From: Cardinalis cardinalis
Lineage: Eukaryota; Chordata; Aves; Passeriformes; Cardinalidae
NCBI GenBank assembly: GCA_014549065.1
Contig: JACDOX010000040.1
Location: forward strand, 5,602,095-5,666,094
DNA length: 64,000 bases
Direction of reading: 5' to 3'
Shown here: positions 38,501 through 51,700 of the stretch, piece after piece
Numbering within the stretch: the first letter of the stretch is position 1
Layout: every line of letters starts with the position of its first letter
Notes under the pieces: generated by a model
What the model was told of the DNA's origin: nothing
Databases searched by the model: none
What the model saw: only the letters and a program-made list of their open reading frames with translations
Position numbers and translations under genes: made by a program

Positions 38501-41063
38501 CATTACTGTCTGTTTGGTTGTTTCTTTGGCTGACTGATTACCATNGAGATGTATTTTTGATTCCTTCATGAATCACCTCTATTCCATCTTCAGTCTCAGA
38601 CTTCTAGTCAACAGTTTTCCAACAGTGGGTTGGTGACAAGACTTAAGAATGCAAACCCCTGACAGTTCACTTCAATGACATTATCAGCTCTGAAATTAAG
38701 TTAATAATGCAGAATATGTTTTTTCTGAGTAGATAGGTGTTAATTACCAAATTTACTAATGCAGCATTTTTCACAAAGCATTTAATTTCAGATAGTAACA
38801 TTATTGAGAAAGGGTAGATGATAAAGCAGTAAAAGTTTTCAACCAGGAAAAGTACTGTCTGTGACATGGCTTACATGTGAGACCCTAACTTGGCTAGCCT
38901 CAAGTTCTGAGTGTCTTTTTTTCATTTGCTCTTGTGGTGATACTTTCCTGTAAGTTAAAATTGTGTCTTTGCCTCTTGAGAAAGGCATAAATAGCATACA
39001 GTGTCCTATTACTCCAAATGTGTGTAAAACTCCTTCCTAATTCCATGCAACCTTGAAGTCACATTTCTGAAGATGTACAGTTTATGCTACTCATTTACAG
39101 TAACTATCATCCAGGAAATTAATTTTCATCAGGAAATACACCAGACAGCCCCATATTAATAATATTCATATTTTATCATCTTTGAAATTCTCATTCTTCC
39201 AAAGGACTATGTCTGTGACAAAATGTGCAAACCTGACATTTTACTTTTATCAGTTTTTCTAACTCCTCTGATTGACATATATGGATTTTTAATGAAAAGA
39301 ATAGACAGACTTTGAATACCATTACTGAAGATATTTTTTTTTTTATATCCCTGCTATTTCTGATAGATCATAGACAACAACAACCATAGAACATATACAC
39401 TGCCTTTAAGGTTTTTGAATTCCCTCCTAGATGTATTATATAAGTCAGTAACTTCAGAATATGCTGAGGACAGCCTGCTTCTGAAACCCATAAATTACAG
39501 TCAGAATCATTCAGACCGAAACCACTATTTCCCTGGACAACTGCTGAAGTCAAATATATACTATTAATAATTCAAACTGATTCCTATGAAATTCTTAGCT
39601 TTACAGTGACTTTGACAAACTGCAGAATTCATGCTTTAAGCAACTTCATTTAATCCTAACTTCACCATTCCTTTTGGATTAGCATTTTAATGCCATGTGC
39701 CTAACAAGGTTGCTTAAGCTTTGCAAATTTTCTTCATACATTTATATATTTATGTTTGATTATAGAGTTTTGGTTTTCCTGTGGTGTATTTGAAAAGGTG
39801 AAGGACACAGTATTTGTAATTATAGGGAATATTAACAATTAATTTAGGGGGAGCACAGTAAAAAAGGAAGCAAATTAGAATCAGCATTGGGAAAAAAAAG
39901 ACTAGAAAAAGGGTTTTGTATTGTTACATGCAGTTTTTACATGTATATGTTGTACTATTACTAATGTTAATGACCTTTTACAGCCTGAGAAAGATGCCAG
40001 CAAACCTATAATATTTATATCTGGATATTGGTTGCATTCTAATTTGTAAACAGAATAAGAGTAGTTGTGTGATGTGTGCACGTACAAAACCATAGCTTGT
40101 GGTGCAAAATGTGGTGTTCATTTTTATTGTCAGAGGCATGACCAATGAACCAAGTTTTGGTTTTGTTATTGTTCTTTTGATTTGGTTTTTTTCTGTCTTG
40201 TAGTTATTCAGGATTTTGGGGTGTTTCTTACTTTTTTTTCTCTTTGGCCAGAATTATCACAGAGTTGTGCTGCTTCCCAGATTTTCTAAGTCAAATAAAA
40301 GCTAAGAAATAGTTCTGGTATTGAGTTAATTCTTTGGTTGGATGTTCAGAGTCAGGTAGGTGCTGGAAAAAAATTTATCTTAGATGAAAAGCAACCACTG
40401 TTGACTTTTGTACTGTATTTTTAACGAACTTGAAGACAGTGATTGGCAGACCTACTTTGCTATTTCCAACTTTTCAAAGCTGGATTTTTTTTCATATCCA
40501 ATTTGGATTTCCTTTCAATTATTTTGGGACCTAATAAATATTCAAACAAATAATTGCATACCTCTTCACAAAAATGATGAGATGGAAATTTGAAAAACAC
40601 CAAGCCTTTCTTCTGCCTTAGCAAAGTTTTTACAGTACAAATATGTTTTGATTTTATCAGAGACATCATCATTCCTTNAGGAGTGAAGCAGCTCTAACAA
40701 GGTTTTGACAGCTTCATCACTAGGAAGAACCTCTAGAGTCTGAAACCTCTGTCCAGTATGTCTGTGATGGAATAAATTAACATATGATTTTCTTTCTCTT
40801 TGAAGTTATGGCAGTATTTGGCTAGATATGATTGAAAAGAAACTGTTACAAAATAAGATCTCTATATTCTCCAGAGCTTGACCTAAAAGTGTAGGTACAG
40901 CAATTAGTCTGGAAGATTTTTTCTCCTTCTGTCTAGTACATTTTCAAATTCAATTTATAAAAACAGTAGACAAGTAAGATAAAACTTTTTCTTAAATAGG
41001 ATTTTAGTCAAACTAACTATAGCATTCAGTGACTGTTTTATTGCTTTTGGGTAGTGCAGTTAT
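29501..41063. other. AT-rich non-coding DNA, no gene seen
   Basis: About 11.5 kb without a recognised gene, RNA or transposon. A short hairpin-capable inverted repeat with a CCAAT word in one arm lies at 31836-31857. The stretch at about 35631-35775 is pyrimidine-rich. All open frames are under 80 codons with no family motif. Confidence 0.6.
31836..31857. repeat. Short inverted repeat with CCAAT/ATTGG arms
   Basis: TGATTGGTT and its exact complement AACCAATCA are separated by AAAA. The arms hold ATTGG and CCAAT, the core of NF-Y sites, but no promoter features surround them. The symmetry is short enough to be chance. Confidence 0.6.
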
Positions 41064-41123
41064 CTAAATTATACCAGANACAAAGCACTTTGTTGAATGT
41101 GCTTTGTCTCTGGTATAATTTAG
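41064..41123. repeat. 60-nt hairpin, 25-bp arms with a 10-nt loop
   Basis: The left arm (41064-41088) and right arm (41099-41123) are complementary at 24 of 25 positions. The remaining left position is N at 41079, opposite C, so it is probably G and the stem would then be perfect. The loop is TTTGTTGAAT. The symmetry stops exactly at both ends, and no target-site duplication is evident. The size resembles a small RNA precursor, but a perfect stem of this kind is more often made by template switching during replication. No miRNA family is recognised. Confidence 0.95.
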
Positions 41124-41611
41124 CTTCATGTTAGTCCTATACAGCTGCTAATAAGCTTCTGGGCATATCCATGACATTTATGAATCTTAAACTGGAGATC
41201 TGTAGTAACTGAAGAATTTCCTCTGTATNGGACAAAGATATGTAGAATTCCCCTTTTCCAAGAAATATGTCAGTTCAGCTGAATCACATTTTGGAATGGG
41301 AATAGTAGTTGCATTAAATTATTGCCTGAAGGTCCTCTTTATGTCCTCACCTTCAGAGCTTAAGACAATCCATCCTTCGTTAGTAGGTACAACTGCAAAC
41401 TCCATGAATTTATGGAAGCACTTTAATTCAAATATTAACTTCCAAAAAATGGAGAAGGGCAGTGTTAGGNGTGAACCTTACCTGATTCCAAAGAAGAAAA
41501 GGACTCTAAAAGTGATGATTTAAATTTATGTTAATTAAAAAGTTTTACTGGAAATTTCTGTATAAGAAAATTGCTTACTTTGCAATTTTCCTCCTGATAA
41601 AGATACTAAGG
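41124..41611. other. Non-coding DNA between two inverted repeats
   Basis: Nothing recognised. The open frame at 41296-41523 has an ambiguous base and no motif. Confidence 0.5.
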
Positions 41612-41647
41612 ATACTAAACCTGATAAACATTTATCAGGTTTANTAT
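41612..41647. repeat. Hairpin, 17-bp arms with a 2-nt loop
   Basis: The left arm (ATACTAAACCTGATAAA, 41612-41628) faces its complement at 41631-41647 across the dinucleotide CA. One right-arm base is N (41644) opposite C. Just upstream, CCTGATAAAGATACTAAG repeats pieces of the left arm, so the locus mixes direct and inverted copies of the same words. That is a typical footprint of serial template switching. Confidence 0.9.
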
Positions 41648-43811
41648 TTTTAGCATTGAATTTGTATTGAGTTCATTACCTAATTTTACTTATTTTCTTT
41701 CTTCAGTTCAACTTTGCAGGAAAAAATACTGAATTTTAACTCTCAAAACCCAAAACTGTAAGTCAAAACGAATTCCACATGTATAAAAAACATTTTAAAG
41801 ATAATATTAATTTTCCATATATTTCCTTTTTACTTTGAAAAGATTTAAAAGGATCCTAGTCTCAGTGCAATTACAGACAAACAATGCTTGAATTTCTCAG
41901 ACAACAGAAATTCATAAAACTGAATTCCGTCCCCTGGGATTGTCGTATATGGCTTGAAAATATTCTTATATCTCTNATTCAAAGGTAATTTAAAAAGACA
42001 TTTTACAAAGTATCTAGGAATTTGAGTGCTGAAGGTACAATTTTGAAAGTCCACAAAATGTACTAGTTTTTATCTTTTCTTCTCCTTTTTAGTCCAATTT
42101 AATNAAGAGTTTGTGCAATCACTTGTCTGTCTTTCCCTTTTCTGTAATAACCCTTTACCTGCTGGTCAATTTAAACTAAATTTGACACAGAACTACAGAG
42201 CTCAAAACAAATATATGGTTCTGAGCTTTTAAAATTCACAGGTGAGTAGAAAGAAAAATATATACCGTATTGAAAGAAAAGTTTCTTCAGGAGCTAAGGA
42301 GTTATTTATTCTTTCTGAGTTCTAGGATGACTTGGGCTAACTTGAACCCTGGCAATTCCTGTTCACTCCTGCCAAGGTGATAGGTGGGAAAAGGGCATAG
42401 AAAGAATCAGAAATACACACAAGGTAGGCAAGAAGAAAAGTGGTAAACTGAAGATGCTACAAAGCAGATGTGTTGTAGGTAGAAACACAAATCCCTCAGA
42501 AAATAGTTCAATTTGTTTCATTGTTCGCTAAAAAAGAAATGACAAATCAAAGCTATTTCTTAACTTTCCACTCTCCTAAATGCTTTTGAGAAAATACTGA
42601 AAAAAAAAAAATTAAATGCTTAGAACTTGGCAGGGAGGAAGAGCTGGTAAATTCAAGATTGATGTGATTATGTAAGGTGTCCAAGTACAATGTGCTGTGA
42701 TCCAGGGCCATAATCAAACTTCGATGTACGTTAGCAAGAGGTCACTTACCAGCTGAAATTAGCATCTCTATTTCAGCACTGCATTTAAAACCTTGAATCA
42801 CACTAGATTTTGGGATTTTAAAGTTGCCTTAAATTCTTACATGCGCACAGATTTTTCCTACTTAAAAAGATGTTTCTAAATTTTGTACTACACTTTTCAT
42901 GCCTGAGATCATGCCTGGTTCTGGATGCGGAAATGAATGAATAATTAATGCAGTCTTTGGGGCTATAATTTTTATAACAAATTTTTAAGATTGTAGGCCT
43001 TTTGCATCCTATACCCACATGACTGTCTATCTCTTTCTTCAGCACATGAAGCTTTGTTGAAATCTTTGGAAAAAATCTGGAATGCAAGCTGCTGAAAAAG
43101 CACTCTTTTGCATAGCAGGTGCAGGTGAACNGAAGGTCAAAATCTGCTTGATGTGCACTGCACTTTGTTATGATTTGATGTAGATACAAGCAAATACATT
43201 TGAGCAGAATCTAGTATATGATCAAAGTCAAGTGCACATGGACTTACAGTTTCTGAACCTCATTTAATCTCTTTTGAAGTTCATAAAATCTTAATAAACT
43301 TTTTTTCTCCTTCTGAGAATTTGGTGTTTTCATAGTGTTTATTTGTTCTTCTGAACCCACCTTTTTGATTCCAGTTTTGTTATTCCAGAAAATAACATCA
43401 ATAAATCATTGCAACAAGTTATTTTTTTTCCAATCTGTCTGAAAAAGGCATGAGTTTCGGCTTTGTTTGGATCTCTTTTAGGTTAGGTGCAATTTGATTA
43501 AAATCAGGTTTTCTGAAACAGACAATAGCTTTACATTTTGAACAAAAGATATTACTGAGATAGGATTAACCTCACCATTTTGGATCTAGAACCATAAAAA
43601 TACTATGGCAGGCAGATACATCTTGCTATTGTATTTGGGGGATCATCAAGCCAACCTTTTGCCCAAAGAAGGGCTGAATTCAGAGCTAGAGCCAGATTTC
43701 CCTTTGTCTTTTTGGGCTGAACTTTGAGGTTTTTAAGGGCAAGATTTCACTCCATTTCTGGAGAGGCTAGTCTATGTTTAACCATTCATGGTGTAAAGAG
43801 GTTTTTCTTTA
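41648..43811. other. AT-rich non-coding DNA, no gene seen
   Basis: No gene or element recognised. A 123-codon minus-strand open frame at 42818-43189 contains an ambiguous base, is rich in Cys, Lys and Ser as random AT-rich frames are, and has no recognised domain. Confidence 0.55.
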
Positions 43812-43940
43812 CAGAATCACAGCATGAAAGGTTTGAAAAGACCTTTGAGATCATAAAGTCCAACCTACGATCTAAAATCTCCTCATCAACTAACCCATGA
43901 CACTGAGTCCACATCCAGTCTTTTTTTTTTTTTATATTTA
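43812..43940 (-). mobile_element. CR1 LINE 3'-end fragment
   Basis: Antisense CR1 tail. The plus strand reads cagaatcacagcatgaaagg, ttgaaaagacctttgagatc, aagtccaacctacgatct, ctcctcatcaactaaccca and a gtccacatccagtc block, then 13 T at 43921-43933. This resembles a CR1 subtype whose complement contains a T-rich stretch just after the ccagtc block. Only the last 110-130 bp of the element remain. The right boundary is uncertain because of the T run. Confidence 0.85.
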
Positions 43941-46674
43941 ATTAAATTTTTTGTTCTGTCTCATTGTTCCTATTGCATTGTCTTCTGCATGTCAGTGAGG
44001 AAACTGGCATCTAATAGNTGATTTTCAAGTTTTAACAGCTCATTCTAATTCCTTCCATTTCTCGGACTGCTGCTGAAATTCAGCTTACTTTTAAATAACT
44101 TTCTGATAGCACAGGTTTAAATTAAGATGAATACTAATGTTTCTCTGGGTTTGGAAAAATATCCACATTTATTTCTATTTTTATATCTTTTTACATATTT
44201 ATGCCTTTTATAATTTAATCATTCATGTTATATTACGATAATGAGTAACACTTTTTTATTTGCATATGGATTCTTTTACTTATTTTATTGATTTTCTCTT
44301 TTTTGAAAGTGAGTATGAGGGGTCAACTTAATGATTAAAAACTCAGAAGCTTAGAGGGGGAGTCTTGTCATAAGGCTTACAAAATCTTTAACAAGGCTTA
44401 CTAAGTAAAGAAAAATATGTCAGTTTTCCATTTTTGAGTATTAAAGGTCTGTAATGGTTTAATAAANGGCCTTCACTAAGAGGCAAAAAAAATTTGGAAT
44501 GGATCTGCTTTAGTTGGGAGAAACTAAAAAGACCTGTTTTGATGATGAAGAAGTAGCCATCCAATTCTCATGTCTTCAGTTAGAAAACTGGATTGTCACA
44601 GTTATTGTGCCATAGATAAATTATCAGTGATGCATTGGTAGTCAGCGAGTGCATTTATGGGATGAAAGGTGATTCTATTCCCTTAAGCACAAAAAGTATG
44701 ACTTATTAGCCATAATAAGAAAAACAACTNGTTTATATTAATTTGATTTTTTCTATTCTCCTGTATGTTTTCTTTAAAACTTCTTCTGAAAATGAAGAGC
44801 ATATTACAGGGCAGNAAATACAAAATATCTGAACCAAATGAAGAATATTAAAAGTGACTTTTGATGGTTCTTGTCAGGCTATAGATTCAATTTTCAAATA
44901 CTTTTATTCAGTATGTCCTAAATATGTCACATCCAGACAGTTTGCTCAAGTTATGGTTTTTTTGGTCTGCTGTTTTCTAGTCTTCCTAGTATATTGGCCA
45001 AAATGAACCTAAAATAGGTTAGAGGAAAAATCTGAAATATTTTATAGGAACACATCTTCAAAACTACTGTGGTTATCACACTAAACAAAGTAATGGAAGA
45101 TTCTTTGTCACAGTAAACTGATTGGTCTCTCAACACATACTGTATTTCTAGGAAACACCAGTAATTTATTTACTTTCACTTCAAGTTACAATTTTTTTGG
45201 AAAAAAACCTCTGTATTGCCATACATCCATGAAAGGTGCTGTCTCTCTTGATAACTTCTGTAAAGATGTTTCATGGTCACAATACATAATATACATCCTT
45301 GCTTTTGTGAAAAGAATTTCATAAGCGTTCTTTTTTTTTTNANTTNTTTTTATGAAAGGCACNTGATATGAGACATATAATACTTTAAGTGCACTAGTAA
45401 CAGATTTTATGTATCCAAATAACATTTTCTTAGTAAATTACTCATTCAAGGAAAATGATGGGAAACCAAAGTTAACATTTTTATAGGGTTTACAAACAGA
45501 GGTGTCATGCAAAAGATATATGATACTTTACAGAATCTGAATTTAAAAGAGTGTGANAATACCTACATGCACTCAGATTATAAGTTTTTATTTTTATGTG
45601 TGTAAGAGTGGAATAAATTTTGTTTAAAGAATACAAGGGGTATGTTTCAGCATTTCATTTCAGTTGAACTTTTACATTTTTTATATTATTTTTAAGTCCT
45701 CTTTTGAGTTTACATACAAAAAAAGAGTGGAAAATTTTGCTTTTGATTAAAAGAGTAAAATAAATATATCTAGGTTTATTTTTTCCCNTGTTTTCCTGTA
45801 GGTTTAGTGGAATATCCAAAGTAAAACAATAGAGGAAATGAAAAATAGAAGAATGGCTGGAAGTGCAATCATTGCCTTTGTCATCTTCCTTAAAACTTAG
45901 GCATCTAGCTTGGGGGAAAACCTGGCTTAAGTTTTCTCTTCCACCATAGGAAATATGAGTGTTTCATATCTTAAACTTACAATTCTCCTGACTGATCTCA
46001 CATTTTCCTCCTCATTTTCCAGTTCAATAATTATTGCTCTTGAAGCCCCTTGGAAAAATGAAATTGATTCCAAGAAAACTATCTAGAGAAAATTATTTGA
46101 ATCTGTCAGCAATTTTGATGATACTTAAGCTGGAATGTTACAGAGCTAAATTTTCTTCAAAAAATTCTTAGCAGATGTCATTATTGCCTTGAACAATTCA
46201 CAATCATACATTATTAATATCTTCCTTTCCATTGAATAACTAGAAAAGCAACGGAAAGAGCAATATATGCAATTGNTTTTTTTGGCCTGTCAATAAGGAT
46301 TTTCTTTGAACACATTAATTAAATTAAATGTTCTTTATGTTGATAAGATCAACTCTGATCTTACATATCCAATATGTTTTATACTGCCCCCCATCTTTAT
46401 ACTTGTCAATGATAGACAATAACCATGGAAATCCAAATCATAATTTTTTGAAGAATGTGTGACAATTTAAAAGAAAGCTACCTAACAAATTTTTAATACT
46501 CATTTGCTCTAAGTTATCAGACCCACACTTCTGCAGTGTTTTTATACCATGCATACCAGCTGTTACTATTGTTGTGGTCANGGGTCTTCATCATTAAAAC
46601 TTTTGCAAGAGTTACAGTTGCTCCTTCTAAAAAATCACCTTTAGCTTTCATGCCATTTCCCTCTTGCCNGCCAT
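43941..46674. other. AT-rich non-coding DNA, no gene seen
   Basis: No gene or repeat recognised. A T-rich homopolymer at 45331-45351 has three N bases (45341, 45343, 45346), which probably marks unreliable sequence in a homopolymer rather than true variation. Confidence 0.6.
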
Positions 46675-47215
46675 TCAGGTGATCAGGGGATGGTCAGAGG
46701 TTCATTTGGAAGTGATTTAATGGAGCTGATCAAGCAGTACTTGCCCTCTTGGGGTATGAGATCTTACCAGGACACTCCCTGAACCAATTNATGCCTCTGA
46801 TTATTACCCACTGCTGGTTGTCCAGGTTGGCAGTGACGAGATTGACAGGAGGGGTACCAGGGTAATTAAAAGGACTTCAAGGCTCTGTGTTGATTGGCAC
46901 AGGGGCACAGGTGATGTTCTGCTCAGCTTCCTTGGCAGCAGGGATGCATCATGAAAGGAACAGGAAAACAAACCCATGTTATCAGTAAGTGACATAAGGG
47001 CTGGTGCCATCAGTGGAATTTTGGTTTCTTTGATCATGGGGCAATTTTTTACAGCACTAGGCCTGCTAGAGTTGGATGGGCTTCATCTGTCTAGGAAGGA
47101 CAAAAGTATTCTAACCCGTGTGTTGCAGAGCTGATTGAGAAGGTTTTTAACTATGTTTGAAAGGGGTAGGGAATGAAACCAGGTCTCCAGAAATAAGTTG
47201 AAAAGCAAGTTTTAT
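46675..47215 (+). mobile_element. CR1 ORF1 relic (SGNH/GDSL-esterase-like domain)
   Basis: A decayed piece of CR1 ORF1, the part encoding an SGNH/GDSL-hydrolase-like domain found in avian CR1 ORF1 proteins. In one frame, LLVVQVGSDE (codons from 46811) matches the V-G-N/S-D block, IKRTSRL is the next conserved helix, and DGLHLSRKDKSIL (codons from 47075) matches the D-G-x-H-L block with the catalytic-type His. Both blocks keep the same frame over 264 bp despite a TGA at 46952. A likely 2-base insertion shifts the frame near 47122. The sequence past the ORF1 end (gggaatgaaaccaggtctcc) also fits CR1. No ORF2 follows, so the copy is broken on both sides. The assignment rests on remembered family pattern. 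Confidence 0.7.
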
Positions 47216-50200
47216 ATGGCCATTAGCATGTGATTTATTTATTTCTGGAAAGTCTCTATGTGGTCTAAACTGGCATCACACTAGGCAAGTCCANAAATAT
47301 TGATTTAAAGACAACTAAAAATTTTGCCTCTAATGCAAGCATTTCATTTTCTTTTAACTTGATTTGTTANACTGTATTTACAAAATATGATAATTAAATA
47401 CATATAGGTTAAAATGAATAAAAGAAATATCAGAGAAGCAGTATAAACAAATGATATTTGGAATGCTGTATACAAACAGACATAAAATATAATAGAAAAA
47501 ATATTATTTATAAACCAAGGAGAATTTTACAGAGTTCTTNAGGTGATATTTTTAACACTAGCTGTAAGAATAATTTTTGTGGCTGATTCAATTAGTTACT
47601 GATGACGCGACCTTTTTCTATTTCTCGTTATCATCACAGTGAAGAATAGGCCTTTGCATCTCTTACAAAGCCATCAGTCGAGCTTGCATTTCACTTGTGA
47701 GCCATAGAGTAGTTTTTGAATTGTTAATGTCTTATGAAATGTCAGTATGATGAATTGTCATTTGAAAGATGTAGCAATGTCAACTTTACACAAAGTTGTA
47801 GTGTATATTGCACAAAAATATTTGCATAATGTTTTGTCATCAAGCAGTACTTTAAATTCAAGNATTAAAACCATGGAGCAAAACAAATTTACGGTTTATT
47901 AAAGCTGGAATAGATTCTGTGAGAATATCTGAAATATTGTAATTAGTTTTACATAGTTATTGCAAACACATAAGCTATACGTTTCAGATTATTCTTGACT
48001 CTGCAATATCTCCTGTGGCTGAAAGTTTCAATATTAATTACTGGCCAGTTCATTAATTGTATATATAGGATCTCTTAGTGACCGACAAAATTCATTCTCA
48101 TCATTCTTTAACTAGGAATGAGCCTGCAGTGAAAAAGGTTGGAGTCTCAGCAGCAGAAATCATGCTAGTCCAGCCAATTGCATCAGGAAGAAATTATGTT
48201 CAATGGTCACGATGGAGGAAAAGAAAATTCCTGGGTTTTTCTATGCTCAAGAATCTGTGATTACTGGGCAGCTGGAAGAGTTGTAATATGTCTAACCCTG
48301 CTTACTGGAAATCTCTGGCAACACAGATTTCTACACCCTCAACAAAGCAGGAAACCTTAACCCTGGAGCAATTTTAAGGCAAATGTGGACAATTACATGA
48401 TGGGATTCAACAATAGACACCAAATAGATTGTTTTTACATTATACAGATATAAACCATAGAATTTATCTGTACAGCATGCCTCAGTGAAGGATTTCTGCC
48501 ACGTAAGCTTTGATGAAGGGGAAACAAATTCNATTAACACAGGCAGAAGAAATACTGAGTAAAATAAAAGATATTTAGCTTGCTTATTTTAGTCTATGAT
48601 CATTAAGTTACAAACATCCCCTTGGCAATATAGATTTTCCCACAAAGAATACAGCTGAAGACCCCCATATGTTTTATTCCCTTGTAATTGTTGNAGACTG
48701 GGTCTTGTGCTCAAAGTCATGTTTTTGAATCCTCCAATGGGGCAGTTCATATATTTAAGGCTATGTAGCCCCCATTAAGAAACAGCAAACCAGTAGAGAA
48801 GGAGCATCACTTTTTTTTTTCCAAGTAGAAGTTTTATGAATAACTTGAGATTAAGCCTTCTCTTCCAGTTAAAACAAACAAACATACAAGCAAGCAAAGT
48901 CTAATAAAAGGAAGGTAGTTTCAAATATTTGAACTTAGGATATATAGTGTGAGACCAAGGCTTTCTCCCCAGGCTCAAAATCATTCCTCAAACTTGCTGA
49001 ATACTTTAGGATAAACTGNACACTGCAGTGTTAATGACACCAGCATCTACATATCTTTGGTTGTAAATGAATATCAAATTATTGTCTTACTTGTTGATCT
49101 GAATTCTCTTTTCAGTAAAATTCATGGAATGACTCAACTTCTTTTGTGTCCTAATTGGTTCATGTGCCTGCCTCTAAAAATAATTTTTTTGTCAATAATT
49201 AGGCAATTGTAATTGCCAGTGTGAAACTGTGCTACAAGGCATTTTATTTTCTTGTAGTTCCAGTTGGACTGTTTTGGAGCATTAAAGCAGCATATTTAGA
49301 AAGCATGTTTTCCCTTGTCAGAAACACTGATCCCTCTTAAAATACAGTCCAAGAGATTTTTTCACTTTAATTTTTTCCTACTAGAAATAGTTCTTGGAAG
49401 ACTTAAAAAGAGTAAATGTGTGATTTCATTTCATGGGGGTGAGAGGGTATGTTTACATAAAGGGAATGAGTATAGGGTATAATATAAACTTTCCATTTCA
49501 ACTTTCTACAAGAAAATTGTTAAAACCTTCAGTGGCTAAATATCTGTTAAGACCTTACAGATGTGCTAAAACCTGTTTTATTAAAAATTATTATAAAACT
49601 ATTTATATGCCTAACAGTCCAAGCCTCTTTAGGATACCAACCATATTATTTTCTTGACAATTTCTGAAAAACACCTGATATTTTAAATTTTTAAAAATTA
49701 AAGAATTAAGTAATAGTGCAGTGATAATAATATAATTAACATACTGATGATCTATTTTTTTATTTTGGAATATTTAAAGCTACTTTATAAGATAACTTTT
49801 AGCAAATTACATGTTAGGCAGAAGACAAAAGAAAAAAATATTTAAAAAAATATTTAATTATGAATTACATTGCTTCACCACCAGTACCAATACAATAAAT
49901 TAAACCTAGTTTTTACGAAAATCTTTTATATGGGAAATATTTTCTTAGTTGTACTTTTGACTATACATCTACCTTGTTATGAATTTATATGTGCCAAATC
50001 TTTTGTTGCCTGTAAGGCTGTAGCCTCCAGAGGGCCATTATTGTACACGGGCACAGAAATGAAGCGGTTTTTCACATAATCTTTTCTCCACAGTGCTGTT
50101 ACATTGTTTAACATAACTATGTCACCTACTTGCCTCAGCAATAAAAATGTTAAAAATATCTTGCTCCTGTATAATTCCTCTTGCTATTTCCTACTACANA

Positions 50201-51615
50201 AAGAATAAGCTTTTTCTGAAGGTACAACTGAAATCCGCCTAGAACCACAAAGCCTAGTTCTAAATTCAAAGATACAGAAGCTTCAGGTTTTCTGCATTCT
50301 TTCTTCTGTGCCATTCTTCAGTGTATAAATTCCATTGTAGTGATGTGCTATAGTTCATGTCAATATTAAAAGCATAAATATATGCAACTATTCCTTTAAT
50401 ATCTGAACATTCTTGATATATTTAATTAAGCATGAAAATATTTAAAAGACACTCTAATCACTTCACTTCTAAGTATCTCTTCCTAATTCCTGTTTTATTG
50501 TTAAGTTAGCCAGCAAAAGAAAGCAGATAGAGCTATTGGTAAATTCTTGAATTACTTGTAATACAGCATAGNTCAAAACCCCTGATCTTTAATCTTAGTG
50601 GTACCCAGTCCTGGAACCTAGTGGTTCCAGTAATAATATTGTGAATTTTAACTTTAAATAATCTCATTGATTATAAATGCATATTAGAAATAAAAAGTTA
50701 TCATGTGATGAAGCCTGCACCCCACTGTGCAAAATTTTCAACAAATTTCATCAGCATATGTTATTAGGATAAAACCAAAAGGCTAAGGAATTTTTGAAGA
50801 AATTAATAACACTGAATATTTTGAGGAAAAGACATTCCTTGTAGGATATTCTGTTTGTATTGTATCCAATGAACATTTCATACTCGGACTAAGTCCAGGA
50901 TGATGGGACCTATTTTTACAGTTTAAAGTAATCTTTGCTGGATAAAAGTGTGTGAACCTCTTTGCTCTTCAGCTTTGCCCATCTTGTCCTTCTGCTACAT
51001 TGAGACATATTCTCTGGTATGAAAACTGAGATATTGGAAAAGCACTAAGTATTCCTTATGTTGTCCTCAGCAAAAGACAACAGAGGTTTGGCAATCCTGT
51101 CAAAATGTATTCTTTCCAGCATGCATAACTGAGTGAAACAAAAGAACTCATGCCTTCCAAAAGGCCCTGTTCCACCAAAGAAAAGAGGCATAGATTTCCT
51201 GCCTTCACTGGCATGGGGGGAACCAATTCCACATCCATTGCCTTAACTCTCTGAAATGCACTTACTAAGAAAAAAATTGACCCTCTGAATCTTCTTTGTG
51301 ACAGATATTGTATACCTGACTCAATCTGAGTTTAGTGTCCAAAGCCGATATATATTTTACAGAAAAATGGAATCAGGCAACTAAAAAAAATATCATTTCC
51401 ATTTTGAGCGCTGGGTAACTCCTAAGCAGGGCAGTAAGAATTCCATTTAAAAGCAGCAGAGAAAGGAAAGAAATACATACAGCTCGCAGCTTGGAAGAGT
51501 CAATGCAATATGCCATGTTTTCCCAGTATTTTCCTTTAGTTCTGATGCAGAACCTATGGCTTTAGTGAATAAACTTATTTATGGCATTTCAATGCAATAT
51601 ATGTGCTATTTGTAT
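47216..51615. other. AT-rich non-coding DNA, no gene seen
   Basis: No gene, RNA or transposon recognised. There is a short CAAA/CAAG-type run at 48871-48899. Two overlapping 60-codon frames near 48078-48360 and another at 49433-49657 show no motif or splice context. Confidence 0.55.
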
Positions 51616-51700
51616 AGTTCCAGATGGAAGGGACCTACAAGGATAATTTATTCTACTTATCTGACCACTACAGCACTGCTATAAAGCATGCTATAAAGGG
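51616..51700 (-). mobile_element. Possible decayed CR1 3' tail
   Basis: GATGGAAGGGACCTACAAGG followed by ATAATT resembles the start of the antisense CR1 tails at 15070 and 29230 (gggacccacaaggatcat and gggacccacaaagataat). A later GGCATTGTGCAG at about 51700 may match the gcattgtcc block. Between these points the similarity is poor. It could be a very old CR1 copy or a coincidence. Confidence 0.35.

Noticed and set aside
42818..43189. 123-codon open frame, minus strand
   Set aside because: Contains an ambiguous base, has no recognisable domain, and its composition is typical of random frames.
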